A stretch of 64,000 nt of DNA from Rhodotorula mucilaginosa (lineage: Eukaryota; Basidiomycota; Microbotryomycetes; Sporidiobolales; Sporidiobolaceae), in assembly GCA_034406715.1 (NCBI GenBank), contig CP137866.1, forward strand, positions 124,001 to 188,000, given 5' to 3'. Numbering within the stretch: the stretch's first letter is position 1; each line of letters begins with the position of its first letter. The notes under the pieces were generated by a model. That model was not told where the DNA came from and ran no database searches. It saw nothing but the letters and a program-made list of their open reading frames with translations. Shown piece after piece: positions 46,034 to 59,197 of this stretch. The position numbers and the translations under genes are program-made.

Positions 46034-49000
46034 ATGGACAGCGACATCTGGGACGATGACGGCTGGGAGGACATGCCCGTCATCCGCTCGGCCGACCTCG
46101 ACACGCCCGTCTCGCTCTTTGATGCCGAAGTTCGCTCCGAACGCGACTCGAAGAACCGACTCCGCTTGACCGCGCCGGCTCCGACTCGCCTCGCCGACGT
46201 GCCTGGTGCTACACAAGGTCACGCGACTCTGGCGGGGGGAGCCGCGACCGGGAACGCGACCGGCCGGCTCGTCGAAGCGAGTGAACCGGGCGGCGGCGGC
46301 GGCGGCGGCGGCGTGACTTCGGGGTTGCGAGAAAAGGGCGGCGACCTCGACGAGATGGACTATACTCGCCTCGAACTCGACGACGACCCGGAAGAGGATG
46401 AGATCTCGATGCGGACACAGTACCTCTTCAACGAGGAGACGTCGATGACGCCCCTCTCGCAGATGCAGCAGACCAAGACGCTCCTCACCGAGGGGCAGAG
46501 GATCGCCTACGTCGGGTTGTGTCGGCTCGTCACGCGCGAGATGGTACAAACGCTCGCGCTCGCAGCCAAGGGCGCGAAGGAACTCGAACCGGCGCGCGAG
46601 AGCTGTCACCATTGGGCCAACAAGATCATGGGTCGCTTGTACCGCCACATGGACGTCGATAGCGCGGGTGAGGACGCATTCACGCTTTCTCTTCAGATGT
46701 TCCGCCCTCGCTGACGTCGATCTCTCTCACAGAGCAACGTATGATAGAGCAGCTCGCTGAACACGGAGTCACTTCGGACGACCTCGTTCCTTCCCTCGTC
46801 GCGACCTACACGATGGACAACCCTGAATACGATCCCGAAGCGGCCGAGGAAGCGGCACAAGACGCAGATATCGCGGTATCGGCGTCGTCGCCTGAATCTG
46901 AGCAAATCGCTGCTACAGGCTTGCCAGATGACCCGTGGCGAGCTTCGTCTTCCGCCTCCTCTTTTTCGTCTCCACCTGCTACGAAACGACGAAGAACGCC
47001 TCCACCGCCGCCATTCTCGCACACAAACTCGAGCCAAGAGCGTCTGGAAGAGCGGCTCGGGGACTTGGCACTCGGTGGCGAAGAGGAGGAGGTGGAAGAC
47101 GAGCAACTTCCAGGTTATGTCCGGAACGAAGTGCGCAAGATCGAAAAACGAACGAGTCATGCTGCGCTCGCTTCCGTGGCAGCCGGGTCCCCTCGAACAC
47201 CGCGGAGAGCCCGGACGCGCTCCTCTTCCGACGGGGTCGATTCTCGAGATCCGTTCGACGGTGGCGACATCGGTGCCGCACTGGACGATCCACCGACGCC
47301 GACCGCCGCCAAGACGCCAGATCTACCGCCGCCGTCGTCACCTTCCAGTTCGACGTCGACGAAGCGGCGCGATTCCTCTTTCGACAGTTCCTCCGACGCT
47401 TCTTCCAATCGTTCCGCACCTTCCAGTCCTACCCCCGCTACTCCCAGAGCTTCCACCGGACCTCTCCCTGCGTACGACGTGCAAGATCCCCTCAAAGAGT
47501 CTTCCGAGGACGAGGACAAGTCTACTGCAGCGATCCTACCCTCGACCTTGCCCGGCGTGACGAAAAATCCGACCAACCTCGACCGGACCGTCACTCTCGA
47601 TATCCGATGGACGGTACTCTGCGACCTCTTCCTCGCTTTGATCGCCGACTCTGTTTACGACGCTCGGTCTCGCGTTTTGCTCGGCCGGTGCGCCGAGAAG
47701 CTCGGGCTCGAATGGATGGACGTCGTCCGGTTCGAGCGCCGTTTGACTGAAGCGCTCGAGATTCAAGAAGCCGTCAAACAGAAAGAGCACGGCGAAGTTT
47801 TGGAGGGCCGCAGGCTCAAAGACCGACAGAAGCGGTATCTCATGATGGGTCTCGCCACCGTCGGCGGCGGACTCGTGATCGGTCTCTCTGCCGGCCTCCT
47901 CGCGCCCGTCATCGGCGCCGGTCTCGGTACCGCGCTCGCGACCATCGGCGTCGGTGGAACTTCGACCTTCCTCGGGGGTGCAGGCGGCGTCGCTCTGATC
48001 TCGACGGGCGCGACCTTATCCGGAGCGACGATCGGTGGCAAGGCGATGGCGAGACGGACTCGAGATGTCAAGACTTTCGATGTCCAGCCGTTGCACAACA
48101 ACAAGCGGGTCAACTTTTTCATCACTGTACCTGGGTACGTCTGAGGATCTACGTGTTCTCGGTGTGGGCTTTACGGTCACTCATCGCTCTTTGTTGTGAT
48201 GCAGCTTCATGTCCGGACCGCGAGACGACGTCCGTTTGCCGTTCAGCACGATCGACCCCGTCATGGGCGACGTGCTCTCGATCTTGTGGGAACCCGAGAT
48301 GATGGGCGACACCGGCAACGCGCTCAAGATCCTGACGTCCGAAGTGCTCTCGTCAGCGGGTCAGCAAGTCCTCGCCGCGACGCTCATGGCGACGCTCATG
48401 AGCGCCTTACAATGGCCGATCAGTGCGTCTGTTTTTTGTTGACTTGCACCCCGCTTGAGACCGAAACAGTCTGACCCCCCCCCCCCCCCCCCTCCTCACC
48501 CAGTGCTCACCAAGTTGTCGTACTTGATCGACAATCCTTGGTCGAATGCGCTCGATCGCGCTCGACAAGCCGGCGCCGTCCTTGCCGACATCCTCCTGAA
48601 CCGGAGGCTTGGAGTTCGTCCTGTCTCGCTGATCGGCTATTCTCTCGGTGCCCGCGTCATCTTTTTCGCCCTGCTCGAGCTCGCCAAGCAGAACGCGTTC
48701 GGCGTGGTGCAGGAAGTGTACCTGTTCGGAGCGACGGTGACGGCGTCGATCAAGGTGTGGCGACAAGTCCGCGGGGTCGTCGCTGGCCGGTTCGTGAACG
48801 GCTTTGCCATGAACGATTGGATCCTCGGCTACCTGTTCCGTGCGACGACGGGAGGGTTGCAGACCGTCGCCGGTCTCCGGCCCATCGAGCACGTGCCCGA
48901 CCTGGAGAACGTCAACGTCACGCACATCCTCGAAGGTCACATGAGTTACCGAACCAAGATGCCCAAGCTCCTCGCGCACGTCGGGTTCAAGACGACGGCA

Positions 49001-50005
49001 GATCACTTTGACGAGCCCGACTTTGACCCGGACGCGCCGGACCGCGAAGTCCTCACCGAAGAAGAGATCGAACGTCGCCGACTCGAAAAGGAGAAGCGGG
49101 AACGATCCGCCCTGAACATCTTTCGCCGAAAGAAGAAGAAGAAGACTGAACCGGCGACGTCGCAGTCCCTCTCTCGTACGACCTCGGCCTCGGGCGAAGA
49201 ATACGACTCTACTCCGCGTCTCTCAACTTCATCGAACCGGTCTCTGCATAGTCGCACGCCGTCGGGATCGTCCAACCTCGGCAGCAGCGGCAGCCGAAAT
49301 GCGTCGACCATGTCTGTCAGTTCCGCCGTCGCCGCCTCCGACGAAGCTGCTAAGGCGCCCACTTCCGAGTCTCACGAGACCTCGTCGCCACCTGCGTCAT
49401 CAGCTCCGCCGCCGGCACCCCGCGTGGCGCCCGTCCCGTCCGGGTTCAACATCGACAAGCTGCGCGAAGAAGTCGCGCAGTTGCCTCGACCCTCGCCGCC
49501 CGAGCGCGCCGCGACCGTACCGCCGCCTTCCGATGCCTCCACGGCGGTGGAACCTGCACCCGTATCGCTCTCGGACCGTCCCGAACCGCCGCCCGAGCGA
49601 CCACCATCAGCTCCCGCTATCCCCCTCGGACCGCCTCAAACTGACTTGCGTCAACTGGACCAGAGCCTCGATCCTCGCGAGCTGCTACGGCGACAGTGGC
49701 TCGGCGAGACGGTCGCCGCTGGGAATATGGCTGAGCCATCGAGATTGCCCCTTGCGCCGCCAGCAGCGGTATCGGCGTGGGACTCGGACGCGAACCTCCC
49801 CGACGATCAGTACGCGACCGGCGATTTCGCGTTCCCGTCCTCCACGGCGACGACGACGTCGGATCTACCGACTTTCACTTTTGGCGGCGGCGAGGGAGAC
49901 TTTGCCGTTTCGTCGGCGTCGGCGTCGGCGTCCGCAAATCGACCAGAGGCGTCAGCAGTCTGGGGCAAGACGTCGAGCCTGGCGTCTGACGACAATCCTT
50001 GGTAA
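46034..50005 (+). CDS. DUF726 / TMCO4-family membrane hydrolase (MIL1-like)
   Basis: Four exons: 46034-46667, 46733-48134, 48205-48422, 48504-50005; about 1251 residues. The conserved middle begins with the EGQRIAYVGLCRLVTREMV region. It has a glycine-rich hydrophobic segment (GLATVGGGLVIGLSAGLLAP) and, near residue 793, the nucleophile elbow LIGYSLGARVIFFALLEL (GxSxG), followed by YLFGATVTASIKVWRQVRGV and RFVNGFAMNDWILGYLFR. This is the alpha/beta-hydrolase-like DUF726 family, which includes yeast Mil1 and human TMCO4. A long disordered insert lies at about 250-450, and the 300-residue C-terminal tail is basic then Pro/Ser-rich. Enzymatic substrate is unknown; a membrane-trafficking or lipid role is inferred from the yeast relative. 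Confidence 0.88.
48475..48492 (+). repeat. Poly-C tract (18 C) inside intron 3 of the DUF726 gene
   Basis: An uninterrupted C run immediately follows a CTGAC branch-point-like sequence (48471-48475) and leads to the acceptor CAG at 48501-48503, where it would act as the polypyrimidine tract. Confidence 0.85.
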
Positions 50006-50302
50006 ACTTGTTTCTAGACATCCCCATCTTGCAACACCCTGCATGTTCTCAGAACTCGTCCTTCCCAACGGTTGAAGAGAGATCACGGGAACAAGGATAG
50101 ACAGAGAGAGAGGCTTGCGCTGCGCAAAAAGTCAAAGAGCCTTGAGTGATGAATAGGAGTACAGACCTCGAGGCAAGTGATGGACGGAAAGCAATAGCTA
50201 CAGAAAACCAGAGACGGAAAAAAACTACACAAATAGAGAGAGAGAGAGAGAGCGGTGGGGATAATCTCCTCGAGGTGAGGCGAGGGAAACCACGCGGCGG
50301 GT

Positions 50303-51659
50303 TTAAGCCCTCCTCGCCGCCTCTCGAGGCTCGAGCGTGACCGTCTCGGTACTAGCAAACGCGTCGTCCCTTCCGGCCTCCAAGTCGTACACACCCGCCG
50401 CGGCCAGATGATCGTGCTCATGCTGACGCTGCTCAAACTCGTCGGCCGTTTCTCCCGGTCTGCGAACGAGTTCTCCTCCCCCTTGTCCTCGTCCTTGTCC
50501 TTGGTGCTCGACTTGGTCCGCAAACGGATTCGGATTCGGATTCGGATTGGACGCCGCAACGCCGGGTGGCGGTGGACCGGGGGGAGGGGCATAACCAGTC
50601 CGCTCGGGCGCCTCGGAGGAGGAGAATTTCTCTTCCGAGACCGAGACGCCGTACGGGTTGTCGTAAGACGGGAGGGGTTGTTGGTGTTGTCCACCTTGTG
50701 GGTACATCGGAGGAGGCAGGTTGCTGTCGAAGGGGCGGAGCGGGTAGGCGTATTGGGAGGAGGCGGCTTGAGCGACTTGAGTCCGGAGGGTTTCGGGCTG
50801 TGTGTGCGCGCGTGTATGTGTGGACAGTGTCGAGACGGTCAGATTTCCATGGATGCGTTGAGATCTGACCCGGGGAAGAAGGCATCGAAACGAGTTCGAA
50901 ACCTGTCATGAAAGGACGCACGTGCTGCAGCTGATGCAGGAATGAAGCGGCGACGGACGCGAAGAAGAAGGAGATGAAAAAGGTAAAGACGAGGATGGCA
51001 ATGTCGACCTGTGTGTGTGTGTGTGTGTGCGCGCGCGTGGGGGTATTCGAGTTGTGTGAGTTGCTGCAAGTGGCGCCGCCCCGGAAAGGAGAACGAACTC
51101 ACGTAGGACGAGTTGCGCCAGCTGTCGTTGCAGAAGGACGAGACGTCGGAGCTCGAATAGGTGCCGCGGGCGACGTCGGTGCTGTACGAGTCGATGCACG
51201 CTGCGACAATCTCGCCCTTTTTCGTAAAGTGCAAGGTAGTGCGGACGACTTCGCACGCCGAGACGACGACGGCCGAAGTTGCTGCGGCCCAAAAGTAGGC
51301 GCGGACGAGGGGCACCGAGGCGCGGTAGGCGGCTGCGATGCCGAAGATCTCGATGGCGGTGCAGACAAAGTAGAGGATGGCGAGGACGAGGTAGGGCATT
51401 TCGAGACTGGCGGGGAGCGAGTCCCGGTTCCGACTGCGGAGGTAGGACGCGCCGACGATGAGGGCCCAGACTGCGGGCGACCATTGAGTGTCAGCGCGAC
51501 ACACCAGGGCAGAGTCTCGCGCTCTGGGAGCGACTCACTGGCCGAGAAGAAGGCGATCACGAGGACGACGTTCCTCAGGTTTGTCCTGCGAGTTGTCGAG
51601 GGCAGGAAGCGCTGCAACGCGTACGGCGGAGGCGGCGCATCGGGACTCTGTCGCTGCAT
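50303..51659 (-). CDS. Four-transmembrane protein with PPxY motif
   Basis: Four exons: 51659-51539, 51470-51103, 51008-50922, 50797-50303; about 356 residues. Four hydrophobic helices are visible: NVVLVIAFFSAIWALIVGA, PYLVLAILYFVCTAIEIFGI, LVRAYFWAAATSAVVVSACE and VDIAILVFTFFISFFFASVA. Between the third and fourth lies a loop with two Cys (CIDSYS, FCNDSW). The N-terminus has DAPPPPYALQ, a PPxY ligand for WW domains such as those of Rsp5/Nedd4 ligases. The 165-residue C-terminal tail is Pro/Gln/Glu-rich and ends in a cytosolic-looking charged region. The topology is tetraspan or MARVEL-like, but I cannot assign a family. Intron 2 (51009-51102) has a dinucleotide repeat as its acceptor tract. 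Confidence 0.8.
51010..51030. repeat. (GT)n / (AC)n microsatellite at an intron acceptor
   Basis: GT dinucleotides run through this stretch and continue as GC dinucleotides to about 51037. On the minus coding strand this gives (AC)n directly before the acceptor CAG of the tetraspan gene's third exon. Confidence 0.85.
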
Positions 51660-51946
51660 TGGCACGCGCTCTCTCTCTGCTTGAATCAAGTCGAGTCGAG
51701 TGTGGCGGAGGGGAGAAAGCGAGACGGACGGCGTTCAACTCTTTGACCGCACGACTCACCGCCTCGACGACCAGATTGGGCGGCAGTAGCGAGCGAGGAC
51801 AGCACGCTCGACTTGGAAGCGCCCGTCTGCCGATCTCCCAGCCCAACGGCGTCCAACGAGGTCGCGGGAATGGCGTCCGCCGCATCGTCCAACCTGTCAG
51901 CAGTCCCCGCTCTCTCTCCACGCAGGACCCTGCTGAACTGACAAGG

Positions 51947-54900
51947 ATGGAACACAGATCATGGAGTACCGCCCTCGTCCTGCTCGAAGCAGCGGGCGTC
52001 ACCGGCGTACTCGCACCCGCCGCCGCCGACTTTGTCTCGTCGCACAAGTCGCAACTCGAACGGCCACACGATCCCTTTGCACGCACCGAGAACAAGAGCA
52101 CTGCTGCTGCAGCACTCGTACCCGCCGCTACTGCGACCGCAACGAAGCATCTCGTCCAGGCAGTCGCAGACCGCTTCGACGTCGACGACGCGATCGCCCA
52201 CAGAGCCGTCGAGACCGCCACGAGGGACCGAGACACCAAGGGCAAGCGGAAAGAGGAGACGGCACTGTCGCCGGACGAGTGGGACCGCGCCACCGCGTGG
52301 GTTTTTGAAGAGAGGATGGCCGTCATCGGCGTCGTCGCACTCCTCTTGCGAACGCGTGCGTTTGGCTCCTTCTCCTCGGGAATGCCACACTCGTACGCGA
52401 ACTGACCCTCGAGAAAACATGCGCGACAGACGACGACGAATCGCATCCGTGTTATCCGCTCGCGGCCGAACTCCTCCCCTCGATCCTGACCGATTCGTTC
52501 TGCCCGACCCTGCTCGCCGCCTTTTCGACCCGGACAACAAACCAACCGTTACCCGACGCCGTCCGCGCCTCGCCCTCGCACGCCCTCTTCTGGACTCGCC
52601 AACTCGTCTGCGAACAAAAGGCGCTCCTCGAACTCGTCTTTCTCGCGTTCTACTCGCCCCGCCCCGCTCGAGGCAGCGACCTCGTCCGCGTCCTCGAGAC
52701 GATCCGGTCGACCGAGTGGGGGCAACGGCAGCACTTGTTTGGGTACTTTGACGCCGAGACCCAAGGCGTCGTCGTCGAGATCGGGCACCTGTTGACCCTC
52801 CTCGCGATTGAGGCGATGAACCTCGAGAGCGCGATGGAGCAGGACTACCCGATCGGCGCACCGGGTGAACAAGCCGTCGACCAGGAGAGTTTGTTTGCTC
52901 CCGCGAACCTCGTCCAGGTCAACGACGCGATCGAGGCCGTCGTCCGGCTCGACGGCGAACGGTCGTCGCCCGTCTTGCTCGGGTGGGCGTTCATCCTCTC
53001 GAAAGTCACCACCTCGTTACTCGAGCGAGGAGTTCCCGAAGCCTACCACGCCTTTGCCGAGCAATCCCTCCGCGTCGACGTCGCCGTTTCGTCGTCGTCG
53101 TCGTCGTCGGCTCGGTCGTCGCAGCAGCGAAGTGCCCCGCAGCCTCTCTTCCAAGTCTACGCGGCGCACGCTCTCTCCCCCTCAGCGGCCTTGTTCCCCG
53201 TCCTCGCCACCATCTTGCACTCTTCCTTGCTCGGCAGCGACGCCGCCACGACGACGACCTCCGCCGCCGGCACTTCGGACCCGAACGCGGTCGGCTACCT
53301 CTCGGTCCTCCGCGGCCTCGTCACCTCGTTCCCGAACCTGATCCGACTCTCGTTCCTGTCCCCCGCGCAACTTGAAGCGCTCTATGACGTCTTTGCCGCC
53401 TTGTACGGCAGTCGGTCGGCAGCTCTCTTGTGCGCCCAGTTCTGGGAGGATCAAGCCGTCGTTGCGTCGGCCGCGGCGGCCACGTCTTCATCCGACGACC
53501 CAGCCGACCTCGAAGCAAACTTGTTGCTCTTGAACCGGACGGTACAGAGCTCGGGCGAAGCCGAGATTGTCGAGATCGCGAGGTCGCGGTTCCCGGTCCA
53601 GTTTGGCGGCTTGGTCAAGCTCGTGCGCGCCCTCTGCGTCGGCGTCAGCGGCCTCTTGCCGCCCGACCACGTCCTCGGTGGCGACTTCAACAGCAATAGC
53701 GAAAGCGCCAGTTCGACGAGCGACGACGAACTCTTGGCCGCCAAGTGCGCGCAAACCATCTTTGCCTACCTGGCCACCCTCCCGACCTTGACGCACGTCG
53801 TCCCCTCCGGTCCCGGGATGACCCCTCTCCCGTACGAAATGGCGGCGTACCCCGACCCGGACACGGGCTACGCGTTCCGGGTCGTCCGGCCCATCGGGGT
53901 CTCGCGCAGCGTTGCGATCCCGACGGGGACGCAGGGTCGACTCGTCAGCGCGAACGGGTCGAAACCCGTCGTCGTCGCGTGGGATTTTGAATGGTCCGCT
54001 TGGCGACTGTTTGCCGACGTCCTCGAAGACTTTGCCGGACTCGGGAGGACGGGGTCGTCGTCGTCGACGAAACGCGTTCGGGCCGCCGACGTCTTTGGCA
54101 GCAAAGAGGCCGTGACGGATGCCTTGCCGATGGAGTGGGACTCGGAGGAAGAACAGGAACGCGACGTCACGGCCGTGATCGAGATCCTGCGCGTGACTCT
54201 GCGCACCGACCATGCGCTCGCGCCCGTCCTCGTCGACCATCTCGCCACCGCCCCGGGTCACGCGTCGGGTGATGCCGGCACCTCCTCGGCACCCCGCTAC
54301 GATTTGGTCGAGGTCCTCTTCCGCATCCTTGAGCGTTCACTCGCGCCCAACTCGAACCGCCCCGCCTCGTCGACCGCGCTCGTCAGCTCCCTGATCGGCT
54401 TGATCGCGGCGTTGTTGCCCTCCTTTCCGGGCGTCGTGTGGACCTTCCTTCGCGGTTCGACCCTCCTGTTCCCTTCTCACCGCGTCACAACCGCCTATGG
54501 TGGTGGTGGTCGATCGGCCGTGTCCTTTGCGGCTGCAGCGAGTTCGCCGCTCTTGCAGGCCGAGAAACTGTCGGGTCAATACCCGGTCACGCTCGCTCTC
54601 CTCTCGCTCGTGCGAGCGCTCGTCCTCGAGGATCAGATTGCAGCTTGCGTCTCTTCGCCAGAGTACCGCGACGTCAAGCGAGGCGTTCTCGTCCGCGCTC
54701 TCAAGTGGGTTCGCGACGACGTCTGGCCCGTGTTTGGCTCGTGGAGGTTCGCCACCCTCGCCGACAAGTACGCCCTCGCGCGGAGCTGCGTCCAGCTTTA
54801 CAGTCTCGTACTGGAGTATGCACAGGTCGGTGCTCCCACGGCGGAAGCGGCGGCGAAAGCGAATGATCCCGTCGTGCAGGTCGTGGTCGACTCGTTCCTC

Positions 54901-57900
54901 GGTGCCAAAGCGACGGTGGCGCAGCTCGCGCCCGCGCTCTCGACCTTGTCGAGCGGTCCGGACGGCATCATGCTTTTGCGGAAAGCAGGTCGGTACGCCG
55001 ACGCGCAGACGCTCGAAGACCTTGTCGACTCGACTCTCGGTCTCGTCCTCGAACTCCTTCGTCTGCGGCGGCGCACCAAGGGCGCGTCCATGTCGCTCCT
55101 CGAAAAGCTATGCCTGACTCCCTCCGCCGGTGCGACGTCCTACTCGAAATCGGCGAGCCCGTCGACGTTCGGGTTCACGGCCGTCCTGCATGGTCAGGAA
55201 CCGACGCGGCGACCGGAACTGCTCGAATCGCTCCTCAAGTTTGTCGTCGCTCCGCTCGATACGCGGCTTGCCGTCCAGGCGGCCCAGATCGTGACCTTGC
55301 TCTGTCTCGTATCCGCGGGAACGGACGACGGGACTACTGCCGCCGCCGCCGTGCGGAGTCCGATCAGCTTGGCGACCTTGCTCGGCGGCAGCGACGGCAT
55401 CGAGACCAGCGTCAAGGCTCTCTTGTCCGTCGCAGAAGATCACTTGGCGGCTCCCGAGTTGCAAGTGGCGGTGTGGGACTTGGTGAGCCATATGGTCCTC
55501 ATAACGTGTCCCAGAACCGAGCTGATCTTGGATGCCGCGGGCGCAGATCTCCTCCCTCGTGGATTCTCAGCCCGGGCTCGCCATGCTTCTCGTCACTGGC
55601 CGAGCGTATCCCTTCTCGACCGAGACCGACATCGTGCTGTCACACACGGACGACAAGGGCAAGGGCAAGGAGCTCACGCCGGCCGAGAAGAGTGCGCAGG
55701 AACTCGCCAAATCCCTTGCGCCGAAACCCCCGCGACCTTTGCCGCGAACTGCCGTCGGAGTCGCTCTCGAGACCGTAGGGACGTGGTCGGACGCGTGGGA
55801 GAAGCAGCCGGCCGTCCTCGCGGCCGTTTTGAGGTTCTTCGACTTCGTGTGGCAGCACCTCGTCGATTACGGATCGGCCTTGGACGACTTGCGCAACAAG
55901 GCGCCGACGTGGGACGCCTTTGTCAAGATCGCGTTCGCGAGCACGGGAGCGGAACCGGATGCCGAAGACGCCGTCGTGGCGCACTGCCACCGCACCACAG
56001 CTCGCGCGCACGCTGCTCGCATCGTTGCCCTCGATGTCCAAGCCGCCGCTTCGAAGCCAAAGCCGGAAGACGCTGTCAGCGTCAAGGCCTTCTTCGGGGC
56101 TTTGGCAGACGCGAAGCGAACCACGTCGATTCTGTCCTCGATCATCGCCACCTCTTGTGCGCCGGCATTGCACAGTGGGACGTTTGACCTCGTCAGCTCT
56201 GCTTTCCCGCATCTCGACCTGGACGCGCTGCGGAACCCCGCCTCGACCCACGCGCTCGACGAAGCGCGCGAGTTCGGAGTCGGTTACCTCTTCGCGCTGC
56301 CGCTCGTACGCCGACGTCTCGACGGCTTCATGGCGGATGCCGACGTCATGGCCGGACAAGAGACTCTCGACGATGCGATCCGCCAGATCGTCAAGCTCAA
56401 CCTGAACTACTCGCTGCTCGAAGCCCAGATCCTCGACACTCGGTCCTGGCGGCAACTCCTCGAGACGGTCGCGCCGCTCGCTCGCAACCGAACGGACGTG
56501 GCCGACGCCAGTATCGAAGGGATCAAACTCGTTGCGCGCGAAATTGCGGATGAGACTCGAGGAGGCGAGGTCATGCAGACGGTGCAAGCCGAGCGATTGT
56601 CGATCCTCCTCGTCCTCGTTCAACTGCTCGTCGCAGGAACCCCGGACAAGGTAAAGGCGTCGATTGTGGACCTCATGTCGAGTTTGGCGAGCACTTTTGC
56701 AAGCGAGTCGCTCGAGCCGCTCGAATCGATCACGCGCCGTTCGTCGTCGTCGTCGATGGTTCCCGTCCACGCTACCCTCCTCCGGATCACCTTCTTTGCG
56801 GTCCAACTCGTCACGAAGCATTTCGCGGTCAACTCGACACCGCCACCCACGCCGGAACAGAAAGCCAAGCTGTCATCGGCGACCGAGTCGATCCTGCGCG
56901 ATACCCTGACGGCCACGCGCGACATTCTCGTCCTCTCACGCGCTTCCAAGGACGTCACCCTCGAGCAGGACCTCGCGCTCGCGACCGCCGTCCTGACGCA
57001 ACTCCTGCGCTCGCCGTTCCTTCCCGCGGCGCCCGTCTGGCTCGCGCAGATGCACGCCCTCGACCTGCTCCGATCCGCGTTCGAGGTCCTCGTCTTCATG
57101 GACGTGGGCGCCGATGGACGCCCTCTCTACGCATTGCATGTGCTCGACCTGTGTCTCGCGGTGGCAACGACCTCGCCTCGTGCAGCTGAGCAACTCGCCC
57201 TCGACGGGGTCATGACCGCTTTGACCAACAATGCTCTGACGGCGGCGGCCGAAGCGGGCGCGATCGCGCTCGTCTCGCCGACGGAAGCGACCCGCACGGT
57301 GCAGCACGAGATCTGGACCGCCATGCTCCGACTCGTCGTGGCGCTCATCTCGGCCTTGGGCGAGACGACGAGGTTCGTCGAGCAAGACGTGACGGGCTTT
57401 GTGCGCCTGTACGGGCAGCAGTTTGTCCGCGCGCTCGAGTGGACTTCGGACGCTCCGGTCACCTTGGCGGGACTGGAAGAACTCGGAGCGGTCGTCTCGA
57501 TCATGCACGGCGTCGCACACGCGAGTGCCGCTGCCGCCACGCCGGCCGCCGCGTCGTCGTCGTCGTCGTCCTCCTCCTCCTCCAACAACAACAACTCGCC
57601 CGTGAACGCCGTCGCGCGCGTCTTTGTCGAGCAATCCCTCCACTTGCTCCAACACGTCGTGTACGCCCTCTTGCACCCGAACCACCTCGCGGCCTTGATC
57701 GAGGGCTTGTCAGCCGAAGAGCGCGCGCGCCTCGACAAGGAGAACAACGGCACGATCGACGACGACGTCGAGCGGAGACCGATCGCGGCCCTCGTGACGG
57801 GCAAGGTGCTCCAACTCGCGCGGGACATTGTGGAAGCGCTCGTGGCGTACGGGGACGCCTGGACGACGCTGGTCAAGGACCCGGTCGAGTGGCGGACGGA

Positions 57901-58660
57901 TCGCGCCTGTGTCGCTTTGGTGAGTCGATATGCCATACCTTTTTTTGCGCTTGACGCGCCCCCGCACAGCTGTCGCTTTATAGCCCCGCGCTGACGGGTA
58001 CCGCCCACCTCACAGACGGCCACCGTGACTTCCTCCGAGCCCGCCTCGCTCGGCACCCTCTTCGACTTGATCTCGTACTCTCTCGACGTCTTGCGTTCTC
58101 CCCCTCCGCCGCCTTCCCCCACTCTGACCTCAACGCCGACGCCGACGCCGATGATCGATCTCACTCGTGCATGCTCCGAAACGCTCGAGTCGACTCTGGT
58201 CCTCGCCGTCTCGCAACTGTTGCTCCAGTCCGCCTCGCTCGCTCAACAGCAGCAGCAACAGGATTCTGCCGCCGCCTCCTCTGGTGGTAACCCGCCGCCG
58301 CCACCGTCAGCTCCATCATCATCCCACTCGCAGATGATGGATACGGAACCTTTGAACGGGACTGGTAGTGCGGGATCGGGGCAGCAGAGTGTGGGCGAGA
58401 GGCAGCGCGCGTTACTCGAACTCGCGAGCGAGACGACCGAACTCCTCGACAAGGCCGCGGCGCTCTTGACCACTTCATCATCATCATCATCATCGAGCGC
58501 GACAAAGAAGAAGGACGACATGGACGTCGACTCGAGGAGGAAACGGCTCGCGGAGGTGTTGAAAGCGAGGTTGAGGATGTGGTGCAGCCCCGCTGCTTCG
58601 GGAGGGGGGACGGGCACCACGGCGTCGGGAGGAGGAGTCGGGAACGGTAGCGAGGCGTGA
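51947..58660 (+). CDS. NUP188: Nucleoporin Nup188
   Basis: Four exons: 51947-52355, 52430-55482, 55547-57919, 58016-58660; about 2159 residues of mostly helical repeat sequence. The N-terminal region (ATAWVFEERMAVIGVVALLL, HLFGYFDAETQGVVVEIGH) and the SH3-like insert near residues 605-675 (GTQGRLVSANGSKPVVVAWD, then EWSAWRLFADVL) fit Nup188, an inner-ring scaffold nucleoporin of the Nup192/Nup188 class that binds Nic96 and Nup145N. Ser, Ala and Asn runs punctuate loops. The last exon is Gln/Ser/Pro-rich and probably disordered. The gene is divergent from the tetraspan gene, with 287 bp between start codons. Length exceeds yeast Nup188 (about 1655), in part through low-complexity inserts. Confidence 0.85.
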
Positions 58661-59197
58661 AGTCATAGGATTCATCGAGTCGAGTCGTAGAGCGGGAGGG
58701 GAACTCGAATGGATCCGATCCGATTCTGTTGCACCCACCGCGCGTCCGCCACTGTTTCCGCGGGCACTGATCGCAAGTTGTATTCTCTGGAAAGCTCGCT
58801 CTCTTGGTTGGAGTTGCAGACTGAAGATAGCGTTACAACCGAAGCCGGAACCGGGGAAAGGGGGGGCCGGAGATGAGGATGAGGAAAACTACATGGGAAA
58901 AGGGGCCTCGGGAACGGACTCGTCCGGGGAAAGACGGTCCGATATGGGTATGGGAGTAGGGTTGCGAATCTATGTGTGTGGGTGGGCGGAGGAGGAGGGC
59001 ATCAGCACGGGGGTGGATGGACTGCCCAGGGGGAGGGTGACTGACTCACGCGTGCGAGCGAGCGGAGTGGAGTGGGAAACGAGTACGGGCGGGCGTGCGG
59101 GAAAGGGGCCCGTCTATTTGGACACTTGCTTCTCTGCGGGGAGCAAACTGGGGGGTCAGGGCGAGTCGGGTCGAGCGAGTGGCGCCAATAAGGCGGA
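58661..59197. other. Convergent intergenic region, NUP188 / PAM18
   Basis: Gene 3' flanks only. G-rich stretches occur on the plus strand (58855-59170), but no coding or RNA gene is supported. Confidence 0.55.

Noticed and set aside
55640-56821. Long antisense frame (about 390 codons) opposite NUP188
   Set aside because: Its composition mirrors the sense codons (Arg/Glu/Asp-rich) and it lies wholly inside a well-supported gene; GC-rich coding DNA commonly gives such antisense frames.
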